Shown here: positions 44,584 to 50,875 of the stretch, piece by piece
Numbering within the stretch: position 1 is the stretch's first letter
Layout of the letters: each line of letters opens with the position of its first letter
Notes under the pieces: model-generated
Seen by the model: the letters and a program-made list of their open reading frames with translations, nothing else
Database searches by the model: none
Told to the model about the DNA's origin: nothing
Translations under genes and position numbers: made by a program
Origin: an uncultured Pelagibacteraceae bacterium
GTDB taxonomy: Bacteria; Pseudomonadota; Alphaproteobacteria; Pelagibacterales; Pelagibacteraceae
NCBI GenBank assembly: GCA_902577285.1
Contig: CACGYL010000006.1
Span: 1 to 50,875, forward strand
Direction of reading: 5' to 3'
Length of the DNA: 50,875 nt

Positions 44584-45390
44584 TTACTTAAGTGTTATTA
44601 TTTTAATTTTTTTTTTATTTTTACAATATTTTCTTATTATTCCATCTTTAATCAAATTATTTACTTTTAAGACTGTATCTTTCGAAAAATCTTTATTAAA
44701 AAATATTTTTTTATTTTTTGTTTTAATGATCTTTCCTTTATAATTTGGATTTTTTATTAAAAATTTTATAGATTTAATTGCTAATTTAGCTCCTAAAATT
44801 GCATTTTTACAACCTATAGAATGTGTATTGTCATCTTTAATAAATAATGATTGTTTTTGGGTAATTATATTACCGTCATCAATTTTTTTGTTAACAAAAT
44901 GAATAGAGACACCCGTGTACTCTAATTCCTGATTATAAAAAGTCCATACGTTGCAACCTGTTCCCTTATAATAAGGTAATAATCCAGCGTGAATATTTAT
45001 TATTTTATTTTTAAAATTATGTAGAAAGTTTTCCTTTAATATGGATGTTGCATTAACAATTATCAATTTAGGATCATATTCTTTTATTTTTTCTATCGTT
45101 TTAAGAGAATTAATATTTCTTTTCGTGAGTTGAAATAAAGTTTTTTTTTTTAATAAATAATTATTATTTCTACAATAATTTTTAAAATATTTTTTTTCAT
45201 GTTTTATTACATTATTAAAATGATTCCTTAATATTATTGAATTTTTTTTACTATACTTTTTTAAAATGTTTCTGGGATATTTCTCAAAAATAATATTTGA
45301 ATTTTCAAATTCTTTGAGAATTCTAATAGCAACATACTTATGCTTTAACAAATCCCCACTGATTATTAATACTTTATTTTTTTTTTTCAA
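44584..45390 (-). CDS. Formyltransferase (methionyl-tRNA-formyltransferase-like, sugar N-formyltransferase candidate)
   Basis: This 268-residue protein has the formyltransferase core INIHAGLLPYYKG (131-143), with catalytic N132 and H134, and the loop VNKKIDDGNII (166-176), with D171 as the third catalytic residue. It lacks the C-terminal domain of tRNA formyltransferases, so it is more like the enzymes that N-formylate amino sugars using formyl-tetrahydrofolate. It sits beside an aminotransferase gene that could provide the amino group. Confidence 0.88.
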   Translation of the reverse strand: MKKKNKVLIISGDLLKHKYVAIRILKEFENSNIIFEKYPRNILKKYSKKNSIILRNHFNNVIKHEKKYFKNYCRNNNYLLKKKTLFQLTKRNINSLKTIEKIKEYDPKLIIVNATSILKENFLHNFKNKIINIHAGLLPYYKGTGCNVWTFYNQELEYTGVSIHFVNKKIDDGNIITQKQSLFIKDDNTHSIGCKNAILGAKLAIKSIKFLIKNPNYKGKIIKTKNKKIFFNKDFSKDTVLKVNNLIKDGIIRKYCKNKKKIKIITLK

Positions 45391-45413
45391 ATCTTTATAA
45401 TTAATTTTTATTA

Positions 45414-46445
45414 CTAGAATTTTATATTAAAATTTTTCGAAATTATTAGAAATTCTTTCATTAATTCTTTGTCAATCGGTATTCCTTCTTTTTTTCTTTG
45501 TTTTGAAACAATTACTTCTTTATCATTTGGTAATAAAATTTTATCATTTTTGTTTTTTTTTGTTTCTTTCAGCTGCTTATATATTTTTTCAAAATTCTCA
45601 AAAAAATATTTCTTAGAAACAAAAGTATCAGTTTTTATTATAATATATAATTGCCCAAGTTTTCTAGGTTTTCTCATTGAGGTGGTAAACATAGAAGGTA
45701 TGTTTGTTCCAAATTTCATACCTAAAAAAACTGAACACATTATTTCTATCATTGCAGCCAATCCAAAACCTTTATAACTTCCAATTGGAAACAAACTTTT
45801 AGCTTTATGTGGATTTTCGGTTGGATTTCCAAATTTATCTGCAGCATAAAATTCTGGTAATTTTTTTTTAAATTTTCTATGATTTAAGAGTTTGTTCCAA
45901 GAAATATTTGTAGTTGCCATGTCTAAACAAAATGGTTCTTTTTTTAATCTTGGCGCAACGAAACAAATTGGATTGGTTCCGAAAAAGGGTTTACGTCCTT
46001 TATGTGTTAACATTAAAGAGTCGGCGTGCGCGAATCCAAGACCTATATAACCTTTTTGTGCAGCTTTTAACATAATGCTTGCTATCGATCCTGGATGACT
46101 TGAGTTCTTAACTCCAATCATGCATATACCATTTTTTTTTGCAAATTTAATAGCCTTATCAATTGCTAAACAACCTGCAGCAATACCATACCCATTATCA
46201 GCGTCTAATAAAAATGAACTTATATTTTTTTTGTAAAATTTAAATTTCGGCTTTATGTTCTTTCTACCTAAAAGACCTGAATTTACATAATGAGGCAATA
46301 ATTTTATACCATGAGAATCTACTCCTCTAAGAGAAGCTAAGCAAAGACCTTTGCTCACAGTTTTTGCGCTGTAAGTATCAAGTTTAATTTTTTTAAATAC
46401 TTTGAAAGAGAAATCTAATAATTTTTTGTATTTTATTTTTTTCAT
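45414..46445 (-). CDS. Ldh-type NAD(P)-dependent 2-hydroxyacid dehydrogenase (malate/sulfolactate dehydrogenase family)
   Basis: The 343-residue protein belongs to the YlbC/ComC/MDH2 family, unrelated to classical lactate dehydrogenase. It has RGVDSHGI (40-47), VKNSSHPGS (112-120) with the conserved His, FGTNPI (155-160), LDMATTNISW and GSYKGFGLAAMIEIMC. Family members interconvert a 2-hydroxyacid and a 2-oxoacid (malate, sulfolactate, ureidoglycolate and others). The ATG overlaps the upstream stop as ATGA. Such a gene is unusual within a polysaccharide locus. Confidence 0.9.
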   Translation of the reverse strand: MKKIKYKKLLDFSFKVFKKIKLDTYSAKTVSKGLCLASLRGVDSHGIKLLPHYVNSGLLGRKNIKPKFKFYKKNISSFLLDADNGYGIAAGCLAIDKAIKFAKKNGICMIGVKNSSHPGSIASIMLKAAQKGYIGLGFAHADSLMLTHKGRKPFFGTNPICFVAPRLKKEPFCLDMATTNISWNKLLNHRKFKKKLPEFYAADKFGNPTENPHKAKSLFPIGSYKGFGLAAMIEIMCSVFLGMKFGTNIPSMFTTSMRKPRKLGQLYIIIKTDTFVSKKYFFENFEKIYKQLKETKKNKNDKILLPNDKEVIVSKQRKKEGIPIDKELMKEFLIISKNFNIKF

Positions 46446-47512
46446 GTTTTAACTAATTTTTTTACAAATTTTGCGATAGATAAACAAGAAGTCAAACCAG
46501 GTGACTCTATTCCAAATAGATTGATCCAATTATATTTAGGCATTTTTTTTATATAAAAATCCTCATTTTTGTTTTTAATACTATTAAAAATTTTTGGTCT
46601 GTATCCAACCTTATAATAATATATTTCATTAAATTTTAAATTAGGGAGATATTTTATTATTTCGTTAAAAAAAACAATTTTAAGTTTTTTTTTATTAATC
46701 TTTTTGCTAATTTGAACGTTTGGTCCAAATATATAATTTCCATCAATAGTTGGGGTTATATCTATTCTCTCTTTAACTATCCCTGGAATCATAGATTTAT
46801 AAATTATTTTATTAAGTCCAAGTTTTTGTTTAGTTTTAAAATAAACTCCTTTTACAAAATTATCTTTAGGGAAAAAACTATTAGGAAATGTTTTTTTTGC
46901 TATTGATATTGAGTTCATTCCTGCACAATTTATGATAAAATCGATATTCAAATTATTTATATTAATTTCAAATTTATTTTTTTTTTTTTTAAATTTCACA
47001 TTTTTTACATTAAATATAAATTTTACTCTATTTTTTATGCACAGCTGATACAAAGTTTTTATAAATTTACTACTATCAAAAATTCCAGAAGATGGTGAGA
47101 ATAGTCCCTTTGAGCAAATTAAATTAGGTTCAATTCTTCTTACATCTTTTTTATTTAAAATTTTAACATCTCTTACTTTGTTAAAAATAGCATTAGATTT
47201 AATTTTTTTTAAATAATTTTCTTCATCTTTATTTTGAGCAACAAATATTTTTCCAATTTTTTTGTGTTTTATTTTATATTTCTTGCAAAATTTATAAATT
47301 AATTTTTTACCCTCAATACAGAGTTTATTTTTGAGAGAATTTCTTTTGTAATAAACGCCAGAGTGAATTACTTCAGAGTTTTTTGAAGAATTTTCTAGTC
47401 CAATATTTTTATTTTTTTCAATAATATAAATATTATTTTTCTTTATTTTTGAAAGCTCATAAGCAGTAGAAATTCCAACTACACCTGCACCAATAATTAA
47501 AATATTAGTCAT
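46442..47512 (-). CDS. FAD-dependent 2-hydroxyacid oxidase (LhgO/L2HGDH-like)
   Basis: A 356-residue DAO-fold protein with GAGVVG (8-13), then EVIHSGVYYKRNSLKNKLCIEG, in parts at about 47-68, and CKKYKIKHKKIGKIFVA. RRIEPNL and SPSSGIFDSSKF are characteristic of L-2-hydroxyglutarate oxidase-like flavoenzymes. A C-terminal GIESPGLTSCLSIAKFV follows. It would oxidise a 2-hydroxyacid to the 2-oxoacid. Its start overlaps the aminotransferase stop by one base (TAATG). Co-occurrence with an Ldh-type dehydrogenase suggests both act on one hydroxy/oxo-acid couple. Confidence 0.88.
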   Translation of the reverse strand: MTNILIIGAGVVGISTAYELSKIKKNNIYIIEKNKNIGLENSSKNSEVIHSGVYYKRNSLKNKLCIEGKKLIYKFCKKYKIKHKKIGKIFVAQNKDEENYLKKIKSNAIFNKVRDVKILNKKDVRRIEPNLICSKGLFSPSSGIFDSSKFIKTLYQLCIKNRVKFIFNVKNVKFKKKKNKFEININNLNIDFIINCAGMNSISIAKKTFPNSFFPKDNFVKGVYFKTKQKLGLNKIIYKSMIPGIVKERIDITPTIDGNYIFGPNVQISKKINKKKLKIVFFNEIIKYLPNLKFNEIYYYKVGYRPKIFNSIKNKNEDFYIKKMPKYNWINLFGIESPGLTSCLSIAKFVKKLVKT

Positions 47513-48576
47513 TAGATTAATTTGATAAATATTTTTACAAATTTTTTCATTTCAGGTTTTGGACAGCCAGTTACCAAAATTCCATTTCTAAATTGTCCAT
47601 TAAAACTATATCTTGTTGCAATTTTATTATCCTTTAAACCCTTGTAAACTTTGTAAGCTTTTTTTGGATTTTTAAAATTTATAAATATAAAATTCCCGTT
47701 TTCACCTCCAAAATATCCTAATTTAAGAAGATCCAATTTATATTTTAAATAATCCATCCCAGACTTAGTATCTTTAATATATTTTTTATTAATATTATTA
47801 TTTTCAATTACAAACTCTAACATTTTAGCTGATAAAATATTAGTTTCATAACCACCTTTTGTGTTTTTTAAAATATTTATATTTTTTTTATTTGATATTA
47901 AACACCCTATTCTCGCACCTGCTAGTCCATAAGATTTTGAGAAGGATCTCATTATCACAACATTATTAAAAATATTTACTAATTTTTTAAATGTTATATT
48001 TCCAAAAGGAAAATAAACCTCATCGATTGCAAACAAAATTTTTTTTAAATAAAGCTTTTTAGCAATATTTCGTACTATATTATAATCAACAGTACCTTCT
48101 ACAGGTATATTTGGAACTGGAAGGAACACAACCTTAGTTTTTTTATTTATAAGCTTTAAAATTTGAAAGTGATCAAGTTCAAAATTTTTTGAATAATTAA
48201 AAGTTTTAATTTTAATACCATATAGTTTTGAGTAAATTTCATATAAGGCAAAAGTAGGTTTAGGTATTATTATTTCAGAGTTTTTGTCTAAATCTAATGA
48301 ATCTAATATATTTTTAATTCCTCCAGATACTCCCTCTGTTAGTAATAATTTATCAGATTTTATACCCAGAAATTTTGATAATTTTTCATAAGTGTTTTTT
48401 AAATTTGGATAAAAATTAATATTTATTTTGTTTAACTTATTAATAAGCTTTTTTTTTTGTAAAATATTAAATCCTCTAATATTTTCATTTCTATCTAAGT
48501 TTAGAATAAACTGAGATCTACTTTCGTAATTATCTTTTCTTTTGAATGCAGAAAGTGTTTTTTTAAATTTAATCAA
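47512..48576 (-). CDS. Class I/II PLP aminotransferase (HisC-like)
   Basis: The 354-residue protein follows the histidinol-phosphate aminotransferase fold: NLDRNEN (26-32), P-N-I-P (155-158, a variant of the usual N-P-N-N-P), IDEVYFPFG (184-192), the PLP lysine K214 in SFSKSYGLAGARIG (211-224) with R222. It would transfer an amino group to a 2-oxoacid or keto group. A second copy of the histidine-pathway enzyme is not expected here, so a specialised role in the surrounding operon is more likely. Confidence 0.9.
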   Translation of the reverse strand: MIKFKKTLSAFKRKDNYESRSQFILNLDRNENIRGFNILQKKKLINKLNKININFYPNLKNTYEKLSKFLGIKSDKLLLTEGVSGGIKNILDSLDLDKNSEIIIPKPTFALYEIYSKLYGIKIKTFNYSKNFELDHFQILKLINKKTKVVFLPVPNIPVEGTVDYNIVRNIAKKLYLKKILFAIDEVYFPFGNITFKKLVNIFNNVVIMRSFSKSYGLAGARIGCLISNKKNINILKNTKGGYETNILSAKMLEFVIENNNINKKYIKDTKSGMDYLKYKLDLLKLGYFGGENGNFIFINFKNPKKAYKVYKGLKDNKIATRYSFNGQFRNGILVTGCPKPEMKKFVKIFIKLI

Positions 48577-48577
48577 A

Positions 48578-49264
48578 TTATTTAAAATATTTTATTTTAT
48601 CTTTTCGTTTATTTATAATTGCAGACACAATATGAAGGTCTAATTTATTTTTAACTATTAAGCCAGATAGCCTACTAACATTGTAAAATCCGACTTTGCC
48701 ATGAAGAATTGTTCCTTTTTTTTCCTTGTAAGCTTTTATAAAGCTTTTCGATTTCCACATCATTAAAGAGTAAACCATTAAGTCTATAGGCGTTAAATCT
48801 TGAGTTTTAGAAAATTTATCTCCTTTTTTGAAGTTTATCGGTTTGTTATTTATAATACCGTGATACTTAAATTCATTAGCAGTAATCAAACTATTGTAAT
48901 CTCTTTTTTTAAAAAAATTTACAACTTTTTGAATTTCAATTGCTGTTTGCAGTGGTGCAATTGAATTCACCCAAACTAGAATATCACAATCAAAATTATT
49001 CAAAAAATTAAAGACTATATCATCAGATTTTGTATTAGAAGATCCAAGGTGCTTGGGTCTTAAATAAAATTCAACTTTATATTTTTTTGCAACTTTGCCA
49101 AATATTTTGTCATCTGAATTTATATATATTTTGTCAAAAATTTTTGATTTTTTTGCAGCGTTAATAGCATAATAAACTAATGGTTTATTATTAATCAATG
49201 CTAAATTTTTTTTTTTTAATCTTTGACTACCAATTCTTGCTGGTATCATAGCTATAATTTTCAT
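48578..49264 (-). CDS. CMP-sugar synthetase-like cytidylyltransferase (NeuA family)
   Basis: This 228-residue protein begins IAMIPARIGSQRLKKKNL (4-21), the R-x-G-S-x-R-x-x-x-K nucleotide loop of CMP-sialic acid, CMP-KDO and related cytidylyltransferases. VNSIAPLQTA (98-107) replaces the family's L-x-P-T-S-P-L, and IDLMVYSLMMW follows. It activates an acid or sugar as the CMP derivative. No NeuB or NeuC gene for nonulosonic acid synthesis is in the window, so the substrate is open. It abuts the acyltransferase and aminotransferase genes. Confidence 0.85.
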   Translation of the reverse strand: MKIIAMIPARIGSQRLKKKNLALINNKPLVYYAINAAKKSKIFDKIYINSDDKIFGKVAKKYKVEFYLRPKHLGSSNTKSDDIVFNFLNNFDCDILVWVNSIAPLQTAIEIQKVVNFFKKRDYNSLITANEFKYHGIINNKPINFKKGDKFSKTQDLTPIDLMVYSLMMWKSKSFIKAYKEKKGTILHGKVGFYNVSRLSGLIVKNKLDLHIVSAIINKRKDKIKYFK

Positions 49265-49776
49265 TATTGTCTTTCCTTTACTACTTTACAAGGAACGCCT
49301 GCTGCTATTACATTTGGAGGTATATTTTTATTTACAAGAGATTGTGCGCCTATTATGGAATTTTCTCCAATCACAACCCCTTTCAAAATAGTTGCACCAG
49401 CTCCTATCCATACATTATCTTTAATGGTAATTTTATCAATTTCAATACCTTGGTCTTTTATTGCAACATCATTATTCTTAAAGACATGATCACTAGTTAA
49501 TATTTTAACGTGGTTAGCAATTGCAACATCATTTCCTATTTCTATCTCTCCTTGACCATCTAAGTAACAAAATTGATGAATGGAAACTCTTTTACCTAAG
49601 CTAACCTTATCGGGATTTGAAATCACTACACTTTCAAGAATATTGCATTTTTCTCCAATACCTTTCATTAGTGATTTGTATAGAATATATCTCAATTTAA
49701 TAGATATATTAAAAGGAGAGTATCTTATTATTAAAATAATTTTTCTTAATATCTTGAGATAAAAGTTTGCTACCAT
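49264..49776 (-). CDS. Hexapeptide-repeat acyltransferase
   Basis: A 170-residue left-handed beta-helix protein. Hexapeptide turns run from about residue 50 to 155, including KVSLGKRVSIHQF, IEIGNDVAIANHVKIL, DHVF with the catalytic-type His near 96, ITIKDNVWIGAGATIL and GVPCKVVKE at the end. It matches maltose/galactoside acetyltransferase-like enzymes that use acetyl-CoA. It could O- or N-acylate the product of this operon. The start lies three bases after the preceding gene. Confidence 0.92.
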   Translation of the reverse strand: MVANFYLKILRKIILIIRYSPFNISIKLRYILYKSLMKGIGEKCNILESVVISNPDKVSLGKRVSIHQFCYLDGQGEIEIGNDVAIANHVKILTSDHVFKNNDVAIKDQGIEIDKITIKDNVWIGAGATILKGVVIGENSIIGAQSLVNKNIPPNVIAAGVPCKVVKERQ

Positions 49777-49779
49777 ATT

Positions 49780-50875
49780 CTATAAATTATTTAAAAAATT
49801 CATTACTCTTTGATTTGTTTTGCCATCTCTATATTTATCAAAATTACCAATAATATTTGTCCAGCTTCCTAAATTATTTTTTTTGTTTTTGAAGTCATTT
49901 TCTATGCTTTTCCATAAGTTATTCCAATCTCTAAAAACAATATTTAGTCCATCTCTTTCAAATTGGTTTTTTTTTGAATTATAATAATCAAAGTAAACAG
50001 ATTTAGTTCCATTTAATGCAGACTCTACACCTGCTGTACCCGCTAACAACATATCATGAATAGTAATATCACATATCATGGCAATTTTTGCAGGTATATC
50101 TTTGAAATTTTTTACATGATCCTTATCATTCTCATCAAAAATTAAAAATCTACCAGTTTGCTTTGCTTTTTCAATTAAATGATAATCATCTCCAAGTTTT
50201 TGTTTTAAAAGCTTAGGTTTTTTTGGCTTTATAATTAGTGCATAATTTTGATTATTTAAAATTTTTTCAATAAGAAAAATATAACTTTTTTTTGAAATAC
50301 CATGGTTTAAATAGTTAAATAAATCATTATCATTTGATCCTTGATCAAACAAACCAATTATGTATTTAGCCTCTGTTTTAAGTATTTTATCTCTTAAAAG
50401 TTGTGATTCTAGTTTAAAATTTTTAAATTTATAATCTAACATATAGCCAAGATGTTTTATTTGTTTAAGGTTAGAATATTTTTTGGATTTATAATTAGAA
50501 TTATTGAAACTAATAAAATAATCAAAAGCGTCAATATTTTGAAATGCACTGTAATTCTCTGAATAAGAGTAAGTTACACCAATAGAAGATCCTCCAAGAT
50601 CATGAATTGCTCCAATAGCGCTAGAGGTAAAATCTTGGGCAATATGGCATGAGTAAAATTTTTCAACTTTATATTTTTCAAAAAAATTTTTATAAACTTC
50701 CTTTTCAAAAGAAAATTTAACATACAACATTTTTAAAATATTATAATTATTGAATTTATTTTTTTTTAAAATATTAATTAACAATGACTTAATTGACTCA
50801 AAATTAACAAAATTATAAATATAAAATATATTTTCTTTGTTAATTTTTTCGTTACTTATAAAAACTGCATTCTCA
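49780..50875 (-). CDS. GT-B-like protein (5' end beyond the window)
   Basis: The frame ending at 49780 stays open up to the right edge at 50875, so the gene continues outside. An internal TTG at 50784 is therefore probably not the start. The visible part of about 365 residues has FYSCHIAQDFTSSAIGAI, GSSIGVTYSYSENYSAF, ALIIKPKKPKLL and DITIHDMLLAGTAGVESALNGTKSVYFDYY near the end. This is the C-terminal nucleotide-binding half of a GT-B protein, of the same broad type as 38853-40235 and 42865-44577. The function is likely glycosyl or related transfer, with the substrate unknown. Confidence 0.6.
   Translation of the reverse strand, partial: ENAVFISNEKINKENIFYIYNFVNFESIKSLLINILKKNKFNNYNILKMLYVKFSFEKEVYKNFFEKYKVEKFYSCHIAQDFTSSAIGAIHDLGGSSIGVTYSYSENYSAFQNIDAFDYFISFNNSNYKSKKYSNLKQIKHLGYMLDYKFKNFKLESQLLRDKILKTEAKYIIGLFDQGSNDNDLFNYLNHGISKKSYIFLIEKILNNQNYALIIKPKKPKLLKQKLGDDYHLIEKAKQTGRFLIFDENDKDHVKNFKDIPAKIAMICDITIHDMLLAGTAGVESALNGTKSVYFDYYNSKKNQFERDGLNIVFRDWNNLWKSIENDFKNKKNNLGSWTNIIGNFDKYRDGKTNQRVMNFLNNL

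Noticed and set aside
47512-48576. Calling the aminotransferase hisC of histidine biosynthesis
   Set aside because: The fold matches, but the operon holds no histidine genes and the substrate motif P-N-I-P differs from the usual form, so only a HisC-like label is justified.
48578-49264. A full sialic acid (NeuA-NeuB-NeuC) pathway
   Set aside because: Only the cytidylyltransferase-like gene is present. No synthase or UDP-GlcNAc 2-epimerase was found in the window, so the substrate was left open.
49780-50784. Start of the last gene at TTG 50784
   Set aside because: The frame remains open to the window edge at 50875, so the gene is truncated by the window and this TTG is most likely internal.
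7935-50875. CRISPR array, prophage or insertion sequence in the variable region
   Set aside because: No regularly spaced repeats, transposase, integrase or phage structural genes were seen. The A/T runs are compositional.

Overview
The window looks like a chromosomal piece of a SAR11-clade alphaproteobacterium (Pelagibacterales, Candidatus Pelagibacter type). The DNA is very AT-rich, genes are packed with overlaps or gaps of a few bases, proteins are rich in Lys/Ile/Asn, and the housekeeping genes are alphaproteobacterial in type (DUF1013/TrcR, three-subunit transhydrogenase, class I aldolase). A lone 5S rRNA gene with no 16S or 23S beside it opens a large surface-polysaccharide region. This fits what I recall of SAR11 hypervariable region 2, which lies between the 16S-23S genes and the 5S gene. 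The assignment is by recognition, not by a database search.

Conserved flank (1-7840). On the + strand: the end of a class I fructose-bisphosphate aldolase gene, a thiamine-phosphate synthase-like gene, efp, an inositol-monophosphatase-family gene, rpmE, a DUF1013/TrcR regulator gene, rpsU and an initiator tRNA-Met. On the - strand, read from 7840 down to 3197 with almost no spacing: 5S rRNA, a sugar-nucleotide epimerase gene, a very small rpmJ gene, pntAa-pntAb-pntB and a transaldolase gene.

Region A of the variable part (7935-31207) is a patchwork of genes that switch strand every one to three genes, often overlapping tail to tail and with tiny gaps at divergent starts. It holds the core of a Wzx/Wzy-type polysaccharide pathway: a WecA/MraY-like initiating transferase, a WecG/TagA-type transferase, several GT4, GT2 and GT-A-like transferases, a Wzx-like flippase, two O-antigen polymerase/ligase-like proteins, GT-C-like membrane proteins, sugar methyltransferases, a Gfo/Idh/MocA-like oxidoreductase, a convincing GDP-mannose 3,5-epimerase homologue and a NodU/CmcH carbamoyltransferase.

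Region B (31209-41241, - strand) is one operon-like run: a radical SAM protein, a GT-B-like protein, an FkbM methyltransferase, a cupin-like protein, CDP-glucose 4,6-dehydratase, glucose-1-phosphate cytidylyltransferase, a sugar-nucleotide reductase/epimerase, a GT2 transferase and a large membrane protein with a spermidine-synthase-like domain. A divergent + strand pair (41367-42854) encodes a 2OG-Fe(II) oxygenase-like protein and another FkbM methyltransferase.

Region C (42865-50875, - strand, running off the window) is a second operon-like run: two GT-B-like proteins flanking an acyltransferase, a CMP-sugar-synthetase-like cytidylyltransferase, a HisC-like aminotransferase, an LhgO-like FAD oxidase, an Ldh-type 2-hydroxyacid dehydrogenase and a formyltransferase. 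These could together make and attach a CMP-activated, N-acylated building block. Its chemistry is unknown, and this is the most novel-looking unit here.

No insertion sequence, integrase, CRISPR array or phage gene was seen. No gap between genes exceeds about 170 bases. The larger gaps (7841-7934, 14670-14772, 28328-28492, 41242-41366) hold only putative promoter-like elements or nothing I can name.
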